Source: JAFAHD01 sp963772515
Lineage (GTDB): Bacteria; Vulcanimicrobiota; Vulcanimicrobiia; Eremiobacterales; Eremiobacteraceae
NCBI GenBank assembly: GCA_963772515.1
Contig: CAVYXC010000002.1
Coordinates: 868,001 to 932,000, forward strand
Length of the DNA stretch: 64,000 nt
Direction of reading: 5' to 3'
Position 1 is the stretch's first letter; the number at the start of each line of letters is the position of its first letter. Shown piece after piece: positions 27,779-36,876 of the stretch. Below the pieces are notes generated by a model that worked only from the letters and a program-made list of their open reading frames with translations, was not told the origin of the DNA and made no database searches. A program made the translations under genes and the position numbers.

Positions 27779-29169
27779 ATCGCCCCTGTCAGCGTGCCGG
27801 TCGCGAGCTTGAGGCGCACGATGCCGAGCACGTAATCCACTTGCGCCGTAAGGAGATCGCGCGCCGCGGTCAAGTACGACTGCTGCGCGGCGGCCACGTC
27901 GGTCTGCGTCGCAAGGCCCACTTTGTACTGCACGGCGGAGATCAGCGCCGCTTGGCGGGCGACCCCGACGTTGCTGGTCGCCAGCGTCAGGTTTTGGCGC
28001 TCGACCAGAATCCGGCGCACCGCTTGATCGACGTCGACGATCGCTTGTTGCCTGGTGCTGAGCAGGTTCGTGGTCTGCGCATCGATCTGCCGGTGCGCGC
28101 TTGCGTGACCCGCATGGACCGTGCCGTAGTCGATGAAGGGCAGCGTCCATTGTGAGATGATCGATATCTCATAGAAATGGGAGCCGCCCGGCCCGCACGA
28201 GGACGGCGGAAAGCCTTCGCTGACGCATTGGTTGTAGAACTGCGCATTGTTGGTCGGAGACACTTGGTTGCCCCACACGCCGTTGAGCGCGAGGTTCGGA
28301 CGATTGGGCGCGTCCACTTGGTAGTTCGATATCACCGCGCTGGCGAGCTGCGCTTGCGCGATCGCGACTTCGGGGCGATTCGCCAGCGCGATCTGGTCGA
28401 GCATCTTTTGGTCGAGGTTCGGCAACGGCGGTTCCGGCGGCGCTTGCGGCAGCGCGAATTGCTGGCCGATCGGCGCGTTGATGAGCTGCGCGAGGTTCTC
28501 GCGGGCATCCTCTTCGTCCGCGCTGGCGGAGGAGAGCTGCTCGAGCGCAGTCGTGTACGCGACTTGCGCCTTGAGCTCATCGAGGCCCGCGACCTTGCCG
28601 GCTTTGTAGTTCGCTTCGGCGATCTGCTTCAGCGCAAGGTTGTAGTTCACGTTCTCGTTCGCGACCTCGGTCAGTTGCCGGTCCTGCACGAGTTTGTAGA
28701 ACGAGGTTTCGGTGTCGGAGATCGACTGCTCGCGCGCCAGGTAGAGCTCCTGGTTGGCTTGATCGTACGCTTGCTTCTCGGCGCGCGCATTGTAGATGTT
28801 GGTGAGATTGATGCCGTTGAACGTGCCGGTGATCGCCGCGGTGTTCTGCGAGAAGTTCGGCGCGGGCGCCACGCCGATCACCGCGTACTGGCCGAGCCCA
28901 GTGCTCTTGTCGAGCTGATTCTGGAGCTCGCCGGCGACGGTCGGCAGCGTGAGCGCCCGGTCGCGGGCGAGATTCGCGCCGGCATCGGCTGCCGATGCGA
29001 CGGCTTTGAGAACCGAGGTGTTGTGCACCAACCCGAAGTCGACAGCTTGCGCCAGCGTCATCTCCGCAGGGGGCGTATTCGACGGCGCCGGGGTCGGCGC
29101 CGGCGCGGCTAGAGCCGGACCGCCGAATACCGCGAGCGCGGCTGCGACAAGAAACACGCGAGACGTCAT
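27775..29169 (-). CDS. TolC-family outer-membrane efflux protein
   Basis: A 464-residue outer-membrane channel subunit. It has a cleavable signal peptide (VFLVAAALAVFGGPALA), a Pro-rich linker and two repeated outer-membrane-efflux segments of long helices; TLAQAVDFGLVHN and the later VDQAVRRILVERQNL are the paired helix starts expected of the family. Its presence is the best evidence in the window for an outer membrane. The start overlaps the YIP1 gene stop as ATGA, and its stop overlaps the adaptor start likewise. Confidence 0.92.
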   Translation of the reverse strand: MTSRVFLVAAALAVFGGPALAAPAPTPAPSNTPPAEMTLAQAVDFGLVHNTSVLKAVASAADAGANLARDRALTLPTVAGELQNQLDKSTGLGQYAVIGVAPAPNFSQNTAAITGTFNGINLTNIYNARAEKQAYDQANQELYLAREQSISDTETSFYKLVQDRQLTEVANENVNYNLALKQIAEANYKAGKVAGLDELKAQVAYTTALEQLSSASADEEDARENLAQLINAPIGQQFALPQAPPEPPLPNLDQKMLDQIALANRPEVAIAQAQLASAVISNYQVDAPNRPNLALNGVWGNQVSPTNNAQFYNQCVSEGFPPSSCGPGGSHFYEISIISQWTLPFIDYGTVHAGHASAHRQIDAQTTNLLSTRQQAIVDVDQAVRRILVERQNLTLATSNVGVARQAALISAVQYKVGLATQTDVAAAQQSYLTAARDLLTAQVDYVLGIVRLKLATGTLTGAI

Positions 29170-29897
29170 TTCGCGAAGATTGCCAACGAACCGGCCCCGA
29201 GCAGGGCGACGATGGCGACCGTGATGATGGCGGGAACTCGACTCATCTTCATAACCTGCTCCAGCGCGATCACGGCGACGAAGAAGAACCAGATGCTGAC
29301 GATGTTGAACCCATACAAGAATCCCGCAAGTTTAGGCGAGCCATGCACGAGCATGGCGAGCGAGGGCAATCCGTACAGATCGGCGGACGAGTTGATGTTC
29401 TCTACCCCGCGCAGCATGACGATGACGCCTGCCACGATGCTGCCGAGGGCGGGGATGATGTACAGATTGACGGCAATGGTCCAGGCGCCTTTGAAGCGCG
29501 CTTCACCGCCGCCCAGCGCAGCGCCGATCATGTAGATCAGTGCGCCGACGAGCCAGTAGATCCACGGTCCGATCGCAGCTCCGACGACGCCGGACACCGA
29601 GTAGACCGCTTCCGGTATCTTCGAGATGGCTTCACGCGCCGTGGCGGCTTTGTCGGCGCTCATCTGCGCGAGCTGCTGCTCTTGGGTGACGTGGATGAAG
29701 TGCAGCGTCGCCGGCATGAGGATGATGGTGCCGAGCACCGTCAAGATGATTCCGACGACTGCTCCCCAGCCCCACGTCGGCACCCGAGCCAGCGTGGCGA
29801 AGGCTTCGCCCGGCGCGTACAGGACCTTCAGATAAGTCGCCAAGCCATTGGCCTGCTCCGCAGGTGGTTGTGCGATCGTCTCCGGTGCGCTGCTCAT
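29166..29897 (-). CDS. YIP1-family membrane protein
   Basis: A 243-residue membrane protein with about five hydrophobic helices (about residues 45-70, 105-130, 143-165, 185-210 and 220-242) and the YIP1-like opening YLKVLYAPGEAFATLARVP. Proteins of this family often accompany efflux operons but lack an established function. Its ATG at 29897 has a strong AAGGAGG ribosome-binding site five bases upstream. It is the third gene of the GntR-headed operon and overlaps the tolC-like gene by 4 nt. Confidence 0.8.
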   Translation of the reverse strand: MSSAPETIAQPPAEQANGLATYLKVLYAPGEAFATLARVPTWGWGAVVGIILTVLGTIILMPATLHFIHVTQEQQLAQMSADKAATAREAISKIPEAVYSVSGVVGAAIGPWIYWLVGALIYMIGAALGGGEARFKGAWTIAVNLYIIPALGSIVAGVIVMLRGVENINSSADLYGLPSLAMLVHGSPKLAGFLYGFNIVSIWFFFVAVIALEQVMKMSRVPAIITVAIVALLGAGSLAIFAK

Positions 29898-29915
29898 TGC
29901 CCCTCCTTCGAGATG

Positions 29916-30623
29916 TTAGGGATGTTTCGTCAAACTGATGACGAGCGTTTGCGACGGCACGTCGATCTCGTCGATGACGCCCGTATTGGGGTCGAACCAG
30001 ATGGAGTATGCGATCGGCGAGGCGATTCCGATGCTGACGTCAGCGGCCGGCAGACCCGACGGCTTGTTCTGGGGCGCGGGGTCGACCGTGATCGCGAAGA
30101 TGCGCGCCGCCGTCGGCACCGCGACCGTGACGCTCGTCGCCTTCGTGGTCTGCAGCACTGCCGGCAGCGTGAGGAAGCTCAGCACGAGCGATTGATCCTG
30201 CACCACCATCGCCTGCGTTCCAAAGAGCAGCTTGACAGGAACGCTCAGCCGCTCGCCGTTCTGCACGAAATAGCCGCTGCCGCTCGAGTACGCGAACTTG
30301 ACCTCCTGCGACTTGCCCGATGACAGCGTCGCGCCGTCGAACGAGAGAGGCGTCAGCGAGTCCGCGAGAACGGTCAAGTCGGCGGTGAGCTGCACCGCCC
30401 CCATGGCGGTTTGATTGACCGTCTGCGCCTCGTGGATGCTGATCACGCTGCCCGAGCGCCTCACCGTGACCGCGCTGGTCGCGATGACGGTATCGCCCTG
30501 GCGCAGCGCATATTCATACACGCCGTCGGGCGGGAGCGCCGCCGAGGCGGCCGCAGCGGCGGCTGCGATGGCCGCAAGACCGGCCGCCGCAGAACCGAGG
30601 ATCCGAATGCTCACGTGCTTCAT
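29916..30623 (-). CDS. secreted protein of unknown function in the efflux operon
   Basis: A 235-residue protein starting MKHVSIRILGSAAAGLAAIA, an Ala-rich signal peptide cleaved probably after ASA near residue 28. The mature part is beta-strand rich with no Cys. I do not recognise the family; alternating hydrophobic strands and lack of catalytic motifs suggest a binding or lipoprotein-handling beta fold. The ATG at 30623 has GGAGG close upstream; ATG at 30674 is an alternative that would bury the signal peptide. Position between the regulator and the YIP1 gene suggests a periplasmic accessory to the exporter. Confidence 0.68.
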   Translation of the reverse strand: MKHVSIRILGSAAAGLAAIAAAAAAASAALPPDGVYEYALRQGDTVIATSAVTVRRSGSVISIHEAQTVNQTAMGAVQLTADLTVLADSLTPLSFDGATLSSGKSQEVKFAYSSGSGYFVQNGERLSVPVKLLFGTQAMVVQDQSLVLSFLTLPAVLQTTKATSVTVAVPTAARIFAITVDPAPQNKPSGLPAADVSIGIASPIAYSIWFDPNTGVIDEIDVPSQTLVISLTKHP

Positions 30624-30734
30624 GCGCCTCCAATCGCGGTCTAGGGCTCCCGGCACGGGCTTGAACTTGGACATGACTGGTCGAGCCTCCATCGGAGTGC
30701 CGCCGGCGCATCGACGCCGACAGCCACAATTGCG

Positions 30735-31127
30735 TCATTTGCGGGCCCCGCGCCTGTCCTCGCGCGCGACTTGAGCGACCGCGCGCAGCACATCCCGCGG
30801 GGTGAAGCCGTACGACCGCGCCTCGCCGAGGGTTCGCCGGGCGATGTCGGCAAGCCGCGTCTCCTGCGTCGACACGTCGGCATGCTTGCCCGCCTCGGAG
30901 ACGAACGTGCCGCGCCCGCGCCTGCTGCGCAGCAACCCCTCGCGTTCCAACTCGGCATACGCCCGGTTGACCGTGTTCGGGTTGATGAGCAGGTCGACGG
31001 CGACTTCGCGCACCGTGGGAAGCTGATCGCCGGGCTTGAGCTGAGCGCGCGAGATCGCGTGCAACACTTGCTCCTTGAGCTGCAGATAGACGGGTACGCC
31101 GCTGGCGTCGTCGACGTGGAAGTTCAC
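30735..31127 (-). CDS. GntR-family transcriptional regulator, YtrA type
   Basis: A 130-residue repressor: an N-terminal winged helix (about residues 8-75) with PVYLQLKEQVLHAI, GDQLPTVREVAVDL and NPNTVNRAYAELEREGLL, followed by a short helical dimerisation tail of about 50 residues, as in YtrA-subfamily GntR proteins that control ABC exporters. The start is GTG at 31127. It heads the minus-strand efflux operon, with a consensus sigma-70 promoter and a 9-bp inverted repeat upstream, so autoregulation is likely. The inducer is unknown; YtrA relatives respond to cell-wall-active compounds. Confidence 0.9.
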   Translation of the reverse strand: MNFHVDDASGVPVYLQLKEQVLHAISRAQLKPGDQLPTVREVAVDLLINPNTVNRAYAELEREGLLRSRRGRGTFVSEAGKHADVSTQETRLADIARRTLGEARSYGFTPRDVLRAVAQVAREDRRGARK

Positions 31128-31145
31128 TCAGGCCTGTCGGTCCGC

Positions 31146-31177
31146 ATTGTCTCATTGTCCTAGTCGTTTGAGACAAT
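31146..31177. promoter_or_regulatory. candidate GntR operator (inverted repeat)
   Basis: ATTGTCTCA at 31146-31154 and TGAGACAAT at 31169-31177 form a perfect 9-bp inverted repeat with a 14-bp spacer. It starts at the -10 box and covers the expected transcription start of the GntR operon, 19 bp before the GTG start codon. Confidence 0.75.
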
Positions 31178-31204
31178 TATAATCGGCGGGGGATAGCGTG
31201 TCAA
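31176..31204 (-). promoter_or_regulatory. consensus sigma-70 promoter of the GntR-efflux operon
   Basis: On the minus strand TTGACA (31204-31199) and TATAAT (31181-31176) are separated by 17 bp, an exact match to the textbook consensus. A strong promoter that would need repression, as the overlapping inverted repeat suggests. Confidence 0.88.
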
Positions 31205-31237
31205 CCAGCTCTTGACGACAGAGCGCGACAGCGGGAT

Positions 31238-31765
31238 ATGCAGAGCATGTTTGTCATCGCCCTCTTGGCCGCGGGCGTGCTGGCTGCGCAGCCGCCCGCT
31301 ATCTATAGGAAGAAACCGCATCGGCCGCCGCCCACAGCGGCATTTGCGATCGGGCCATCGATCGCGCAGGAGCGGGCGCTGCGCCGGCGATTGATTCGCC
31401 TCGCCCGCATCAAGATGCTGGAGCGGCGGCAAGCGATGCTGCTCGCGTTTCTTGCGAGATCGCACACCGAGACGCCGCTGTTCGAGAACTCAGCGGCCAT
31501 CGACGTCGGCGGCGGAATTCTCGTCGGGCCGACGTCGGTCACGCTGGATTTCCTGGGCAGTCCGATCATCAGAGCGGACGTGCGCAACGCGTCAAAGGTG
31601 CAGGTGTCGACGGTGCTCACCGCGCGGTTGCGCACGAGCGATGGTCAGCTGCTACGCGTCAGCGTCGCGATCGAGCCGCTCGAGCCGGGAGCGACGCGCA
31701 GGGTCGAGCTGCTCAGCCCGTCGCGCGGGCGGCCGACCTCATTGACGTGGACGTCGACGCCCTAG
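31238..31765 (+). CDS. small secreted protein of unknown function
   Basis: A 175-residue protein with a signal peptide (MFVIALLAAGVLAAQ) followed by a basic, Pro/Arg-rich stretch, a helical Arg-rich segment and a C-terminal beta-rich half (VGPTSVTLDFLGSP, VQVSTVLTARLR) that resembles an immunoglobulin-like fold. Divergent from the GntR regulator across 110 bp. An ATG at 31247 is an alternative start. The coding frame is supported by even amino-acid use in the second half; I do not recognise the family. Confidence 0.6.
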   Translation: MQSMFVIALLAAGVLAAQPPAIYRKKPHRPPPTAAFAIGPSIAQERALRRRLIRLARIKMLERRQAMLLAFLARSHTETPLFENSAAIDVGGGILVGPTSVTLDFLGSPIIRADVRNASKVQVSTVLTARLRTSDGQLLRVSVAIEPLEPGATRRVELLSPSRGRPTSLTWTSTP

Positions 31766-31844
31766 GATACAAGTCGCGCCGGAAGCGCCGCGCAAGCCCG
31801 TCACTGCAGGCCCCGCGCCGTTCGCGCCTTAATTCTGTTAAGGC

Positions 31845-33572
31845 ATGCAACATGAATATTTCGCGCTCTCGCCGCGCGAGGGCGAAGAAGGGGTAACCAA
31901 AACCCCTGCCGGCCCGTACCTGCGGGTCGTACCGCTTGGCGGCTGCGGCGAGATCGGCCGCAACATGTCCGTCTACGAGATCAACGACGACATCGTCGTC
32001 ATCGACGCCGGCGTCCAATTCCCGGAAGAAGAGATGCTCGGCGTCGATCTCGTCATCAACGACATCACGTACCTGCTCGAACGCAAGTCCAAAGTGCGCG
32101 GCCTGCTGCTGACCCACGCGCATGAAGACCACATCGGCGGCGTCGCCTATTTCCTCGCGCAGCTCAACGTGCCGGTGTTCGGCACGGACGTCACGATCGC
32201 GCTGCTGCGCGGCAAGCTCAAAGAGCACAAGCTGCTCGATCGGGCGGATCTGCACGTCGTCGAACCGGGCGAAGAGATCCATCTGGGTTCGTTCACCGCG
32301 GATTTCATCTCGATCACGCACAGCGTCGCGGGGTCGTGCTCGATCGCGCTGCAGACGCCGGTGGGCACCGTCATCCACACCGGCGATTTCAAGTTCGACC
32401 AGACGCCGATCGACGGCCACCCATCGGATATCGCGACGCTGGCGCAATACGGCGAGGAAGGCGTGTTGCTGCTGTGCTCCGACTCGACCAACGCCGAGAC
32501 GCCCGGTCACACGCCGTCCGAGCGCGTCGTCGGCGAGACGTTCAACGACATCTTCGCGCACTGCGACGGGCGCATCATCGTCACGATGTTCGCCTCCAAC
32601 GTGCCGCGGCTCCAGCAGACCGTCGACGCCGCCGCCAAATACGACCGTAAAGTGTGCTTCGTCGGCCGCAGCATGCTCAACGTCTCGGGCATCGCGATCG
32701 AGCATGGCTACTTGACGCTCGCGCCCGGGCAGCAGATACGAGAACACGAAATAGACGATTACCCTCCGAACAAATTGGTCATCTGCACGACCGGCAGCCA
32801 AGGCGAACCGACCTCGGCGCTGGTGCGCATGGCCGCGCGCGATCATCGGCGCGTCAAGCTGGTCAGCGGCGACACCGTGATCTTGTCGGCAACGCCCATC
32901 CCGGGCAACGAACGCAGCATCGGGCGCACGATCAACAATCTCTTCAAGCTCGGCGTGGACGTCATCTACGGACGCCAGCGCATGGCGCACGTGTCCGGCC
33001 ACGGCTGCCAAGAAGAGCTGCTCATGATGCTCAACCTCACCAAGCCGAAGTACTTCATGCCCGTGCACGGCGAGTACCGCATGCTCGTGCAGCACGCGCG
33101 CCTCGCGCAGCAGACCGGTGTCGACGCTGCGCACATCTTCGTCGTGGACAATGGTGAAGTCGTCCAATACACGGCCGGTGGCGCGGAAAAGGTCGGACGG
33201 ATCTATGGCGGCCCGGTGTACGTCGACGGATTGGGCGTCGGCGACGTCGGCGAGGTCGTGCTGCGAGACCGCAAACACCTGTCGGTCGACGGCATGATCG
33301 TCGTGACGGTCTCTGTGGACAGCTCGGACGGCAAGGTGTTGGCCGGGCCCTATATCACCTCGCGCGGTTTCACGTACGGCCAGACGGGCGAGCGCGACGG
33401 CGTGCTCGAGGAAGTCCGCCGCGCGGCTGTCGACATCATGGAGAGCGGCGCACGCGCCGGCCTTACGGAGTGGACGGCGATCCGCGAACACGTCCACAAA
33501 GGATTGCAGAAGTTCATCTATGACCGCACCAAGCGCCGGCCGATGATCGTGCCGGTCGTCATGGAAGTCTAG
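31845..33572 (+). CDS. rnj: ribonuclease J
   Basis: A 575-residue metallo-beta-lactamase/beta-CASP nuclease with 5'-3' exonuclease and endonuclease activity in RNA maturation and decay. The opening VVPLGGCGEIGRNMSVYE, the metal motif HAHEDH (H91, H93, D95, H96), the GDFKFD block, the beta-CASP region with TGSQGEP, and the late VSGHG and PVHGEYRM motifs are all present. The C-terminal domain ends with the expected RRPMIVPVVMEV. The ATG at 31845 gives a short N-terminal extension of about 25 residues. The window lacks RNase E, in keeping with a Terrabacteria-type decay system. Confidence 0.95.
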   Translation: MQHEYFALSPREGEEGVTKTPAGPYLRVVPLGGCGEIGRNMSVYEINDDIVVIDAGVQFPEEEMLGVDLVINDITYLLERKSKVRGLLLTHAHEDHIGGVAYFLAQLNVPVFGTDVTIALLRGKLKEHKLLDRADLHVVEPGEEIHLGSFTADFISITHSVAGSCSIALQTPVGTVIHTGDFKFDQTPIDGHPSDIATLAQYGEEGVLLLCSDSTNAETPGHTPSERVVGETFNDIFAHCDGRIIVTMFASNVPRLQQTVDAAAKYDRKVCFVGRSMLNVSGIAIEHGYLTLAPGQQIREHEIDDYPPNKLVICTTGSQGEPTSALVRMAARDHRRVKLVSGDTVILSATPIPGNERSIGRTINNLFKLGVDVIYGRQRMAHVSGHGCQEELLMMLNLTKPKYFMPVHGEYRMLVQHARLAQQTGVDAAHIFVVDNGEVVQYTAGGAEKVGRIYGGPVYVDGLGVGDVGEVVLRDRKHLSVDGMIVVTVSVDSSDGKVLAGPYITSRGFTYGQTGERDGVLEEVRRAAVDIMESGARAGLTEWTAIREHVHKGLQKFIYDRTKRRPMIVPVVMEV

Positions 33573-33578
33573 AGGGCA

Positions 33579-34478
33579 TTGGCCCAGGCGATCCTCACGG
33601 TCGACGAGGCGCGCATCGAAACGCCCCACGTCGGCGTGGCCGAGGATGCCTGGCGGCGTTTTCGCAAGAGCCCATCGGCGCTCATCGGACTGACCATCAT
33701 CATCGTCCTCGCGGCATGCGCGATCTTCGCGCCGTGGCTCTCCGCCCACCGCGACCCGCTGGCGCAGAATTTGGCTGCGACGACGCTGCCGCCGTCAGTG
33801 CTGCATCCGGCCGGTACCGACAAGCTTGGCCGCGACATCTACACGCGGCTGCTGTACGGGGCGCGGCTGTCGGTCGAGATCGGCTTCGTCAGCGTCGGCA
33901 TCGGTCTGGCTATCGGCACGCTCGTGGGGTTGGTCGCCGGCTACTGGGGCAAGATGCTCGACACCGCGCTCATGGGCGGCATGGACGTGATGCTGGCCTT
34001 TCCCAGCATCTTGCTGGCGATCGCGATCTCGGCCATTTTGGACCAGCGCGTCAGCGACGTGGTCAAAATATTCCTGGCGGTCGGCATCGTCGGCATTCCG
34101 GTCTACGCGCGCATCGCTCGCGCTTCGGTGCTGCAGATCAAAGAGATGGAATACGTCGAGGCTGCCCGAGCGGTCGGCAATTCCACGCCGATGCTCCTGT
34201 TGCGCTACCTATTGCCCAACATCGCCGTGCCGCTCGTGGTCCAGGCGACGCTCGGGGTCGGCACAGCGGAGTTGGATTCCGCGGGATTGTCATATCTCGG
34301 CCTTGGCATCCAGCCGCCGACGGCGGAATGGGGCTCGATGCTCAACGATGCGCGCGATTATTGGCTCAACGCACCCTGGGCGCTGCTGTTCCCCGGCCTC
34401 GCCATCTCGATAACCGTATTGGGATTCAATCTGCTGGGCGATGGGCTGCGAGACGCGCTCGACCCGAAGACCGCGTAA
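33579..34478 (+). CDS. ABC transporter permease, DppC/OppC type (orphan)
   Basis: A 299-residue inner-membrane permease of peptide/nickel ABC importers. It has the N-terminal helix SALIGLTIIIVLAACAIF, the periplasmic motif HPAGTDKLGRDIYTRLLYGAR and the EAA loop EAARAVGNSTPMLLLRYLLPN. It starts with TTG at 33579, seven bases after the RNase J stop. No DppB partner, ATPase or binding protein is nearby, so it must pair with subunits encoded elsewhere or be a relic. A downstream GTG near 33636 is an alternative start. The family call is firm, the substrate unknown. Confidence 0.88.
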   Translation: MAQAILTVDEARIETPHVGVAEDAWRRFRKSPSALIGLTIIIVLAACAIFAPWLSAHRDPLAQNLAATTLPPSVLHPAGTDKLGRDIYTRLLYGARLSVEIGFVSVGIGLAIGTLVGLVAGYWGKMLDTALMGGMDVMLAFPSILLAIAISAILDQRVSDVVKIFLAVGIVGIPVYARIARASVLQIKEMEYVEAARAVGNSTPMLLLRYLLPNIAVPLVVQATLGVGTAELDSAGLSYLGLGIQPPTAEWGSMLNDARDYWLNAPWALLFPGLAISITVLGFNLLGDGLRDALDPKTA

Positions 34479-34558
34479 GAAGACCCTCGGGTGCTGCCCT
34501 GCCGGGGGAAGCCTCGGATAGGCTCTCGAACGCCTGTGCGGTGGCCAAGACCACGGTT

Positions 34559-36823
34559 ATGAAGCGCACGAAGGCGGCGCGCTCGAGGCGGGTCGACCCG
34601 CTTCCGGGCCTCACCCTGAACTTCGAGATCCTCGGCGTCGCGCTCTACGTGATGGCGGGTCTGCTTGCGATCGCGCTGTTCAATGCGGCGCGCGCCGGCG
34701 TCTTTGGCGCGTTCGCCAACGCGACCATGCATGCGTGGTTTGGCGGCGCCGCATGGCTCGCAGTTCTCGCGCTCGCGGTCATCGCGTCGATCATCTTTCT
34801 CGAGATCCACGTGCCCAAGATCATGGCGGCATTCGCCGCGTGCGCAGCGGGAGCGTTCCTCGCACTTGCCGGTTTCTTCGGCATGGTGGGCGCAGGTGGT
34901 CTGGTCGGGGATGCGATCGCGCATGGATTGAGCGCGCTGCTCGGCATCGCCGGAGCGAACATCGTCCTTGGATTCATCGTCGTCGCGTGCATCGTCACGC
35001 CGACGGGCATCTCGCTCAAGCGCGTCTTCAGCTCGGTTGGATCGTCGCTCGCGACCGCGGCCACCGGGCTGGCCGATACCACGCGCGAAGCGCTGCGCAG
35101 ATCGAAGGATGCCAGCGATGCGGCACTCGAGCGAAGCTCGATGGAAGAGCCGCGCCGGGCGATCGCGCGGATGCCCGACGCACCGCCGCCGCCCGCCGCC
35201 GAGCCGTCCGCAGAGACCGCTCCTGAAGCTGTGCCGGCCGCTCACATCGAACCGTTGGTGGTTATAGAGCCGCCCACCGTCGAGCCGGCGAGCGTCGTCG
35301 AGAACGAAGCGCGCTCGAGCGAGCCGCCCGAAGACGCCGAGCCCGCCCAAGCCGTCCGTGCCGAAGCGCGCGCCAAACCACCGCGGGCCATGCAACGCTC
35401 GGAAGGCGGGTATCGCTTGCCCGACTTCGCGCTTTTCAATCCGCCGGAGAAGCGCGTGCAGAGCGAAGCCAGCGCCGCCATGCTGCTCGAGGAGACCCTC
35501 GCATCGTTCGGCATCGCCGGCAAGGTGACGCACATCGAGCGCGGCCCGAGCGTCACGCGCTACGAGATCACGCCCGGGCGCGGCGTGAAGGTAAGCGCCA
35601 TCAAATCGCTTTCCGATAATATCCAGCTCGCGCTCGCCGCGCACAGCGTCCGCATCGAAGCGCCGATCCCCGGCAAAGCCGCGGTCGGCATCGAAGTGCC
35701 CAACAGCGCCGTGTCGACCGTGGCGATCCGCGAGATACTCGACCATGTGCCCAAAGGCGAAGGCACGCTGTACTTCGGCTTGGGCAAAGACATCACAGGA
35801 CGTCCGATCGTCGCCGATCTCACGCGCATGCCGCATCTGCTCGTCGCCGGCGCCACCGGCGCGGGCAAGAGCGTCTGTCTCAACGTGATCCTCGCGTCGT
35901 TGCTGGCGACGTGCACGCCCGACCAAGTGCAGATGCTGCTGGTGGATCCAAAGCGCGTCGAGCTGGCAGAGTACAACGGCATCCCGCATCTGATCACCGA
36001 TTGCATCACCGATCCAAAGCTGGCAGCCGGCGCGCTGTACGAGCTCACCAAGGAGATGGATGCGCGCTACGAACGCTTCGCGCAGGCGGGCGTGCGCAAG
36101 ATCGAAGAGTTCAACCTGGCGCGTCCGTCCGAGCGCCTCCCATACATCGTCGTGGCCATCGACGAGCTCGCCGATCTCATGTTGGTCGCGCCGACGCGCG
36201 TCGAGACGTCGATCTGTCGCATCGCACAGCTCGCTCGCGCGACGGGCATCCATCTGGTCATCGCGACGCAGCGCCCGTCGGTCGACGTCATCACCGGCCT
36301 GATCAAGGCGAACATCCCATCGCGCATCGCGTTCGCCGTCTCCTCGCAAGTCGACTCACGCACGATTCTGGATATGGCCGGCGCCGAACGCCTGCTGGGT
36401 AGAGGCGACATGCTGTTCTTGCCGATCGACGCGCCCAAACCGCTGCGCGTCCAGGGCGCGCTCGTGACCGGCCCTGAGATCGAGCGCTTGTGCGAATTCT
36501 GGCGCGAGCAAGCCGACCCGGCAAACCGCATCGCGATCTCGCCGTCCGAGCTCGAGGACGATGGCGGCGGTCCGGCCGACGAACTCGCACTGGATGCTGC
36601 GCACATCATCGTCGAGCGCCAGATGGCATCGGTCGCGTTGCTGCAGGCAGAATTGAAGATCGGGCACCCGCGCGCCGTTCGCCTGATGAAGATACTCGAG
36701 CAGTTCCGCGTCGTCGGGCCGGCCGAGGGGACCAAGCCGCGGCGCATCTTGGTCGGCGATGCGGACATGGAAAATCTTGCGACAATTCTCGCACCGCGGA
36801 ACCGCGCGCAGACGCTGTTGTAG
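34559..36823 (+). CDS. ftsK: DNA translocase FtsK/SpoIIIE
   Basis: A 754-residue septal DNA pump that clears chromosome arms from the division plane. Four hydrophobic helices occupy residues 25-150, then an Ala/Pro/Glu-rich linker to about 285, an alpha domain (ERGPSVTRYEITPGRGVK), the RecA-like motor with P-loop GATGAGKS (about 431-438) and Walker B VVAIDELADLM, and a C-terminal gamma winged helix (ASVALLQAELKIGHPRAVRL, then GPAEGTKPR). The ATG at 34559 starts a basic N-terminus; GTG at 34541 is an alternative. The open frame back to 33716 is a shadow of the upstream permease gene. Confidence 0.95.
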   Translation: MKRTKAARSRRVDPLPGLTLNFEILGVALYVMAGLLAIALFNAARAGVFGAFANATMHAWFGGAAWLAVLALAVIASIIFLEIHVPKIMAAFAACAAGAFLALAGFFGMVGAGGLVGDAIAHGLSALLGIAGANIVLGFIVVACIVTPTGISLKRVFSSVGSSLATAATGLADTTREALRRSKDASDAALERSSMEEPRRAIARMPDAPPPPAAEPSAETAPEAVPAAHIEPLVVIEPPTVEPASVVENEARSSEPPEDAEPAQAVRAEARAKPPRAMQRSEGGYRLPDFALFNPPEKRVQSEASAAMLLEETLASFGIAGKVTHIERGPSVTRYEITPGRGVKVSAIKSLSDNIQLALAAHSVRIEAPIPGKAAVGIEVPNSAVSTVAIREILDHVPKGEGTLYFGLGKDITGRPIVADLTRMPHLLVAGATGAGKSVCLNVILASLLATCTPDQVQMLLVDPKRVELAEYNGIPHLITDCITDPKLAAGALYELTKEMDARYERFAQAGVRKIEEFNLARPSERLPYIVVAIDELADLMLVAPTRVETSICRIAQLARATGIHLVIATQRPSVDVITGLIKANIPSRIAFAVSSQVDSRTILDMAGAERLLGRGDMLFLPIDAPKPLRVQGALVTGPEIERLCEFWREQADPANRIAISPSELEDDGGGPADELALDAAHIIVERQMASVALLQAELKIGHPRAVRLMKILEQFRVVGPAEGTKPRRILVGDADMENLATILAPRNRAQTLL

Positions 36824-36876
36824 TCCGCGCGCCGGTCACAGGCGGCCTCGCGCGCAGCGCCGAACTGCCCGGGACG

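Noticed and set aside
27779..28150. 124-residue N-terminal extension of the periplasmic adaptor
   Set aside because: Overlaps the TolC-like gene and lacks protein-like composition; the membrane anchor begins at 27778.
31713..33749. 678-codon minus-strand open frame antisense to rnj
   Set aside because: Shadow of the RNase J gene in a GC-rich genome.
33716..34558. 281-codon N-terminal extension of FtsK
   Set aside because: It overlaps the DppC-type gene in another frame and is Arg/Gly-rich; real FtsK begins at 34559.
34358..36349. 663-codon minus-strand open frame antisense to ftsK
   Set aside because: Shadow of ftsK; no domain, extreme Arg/Asp content.
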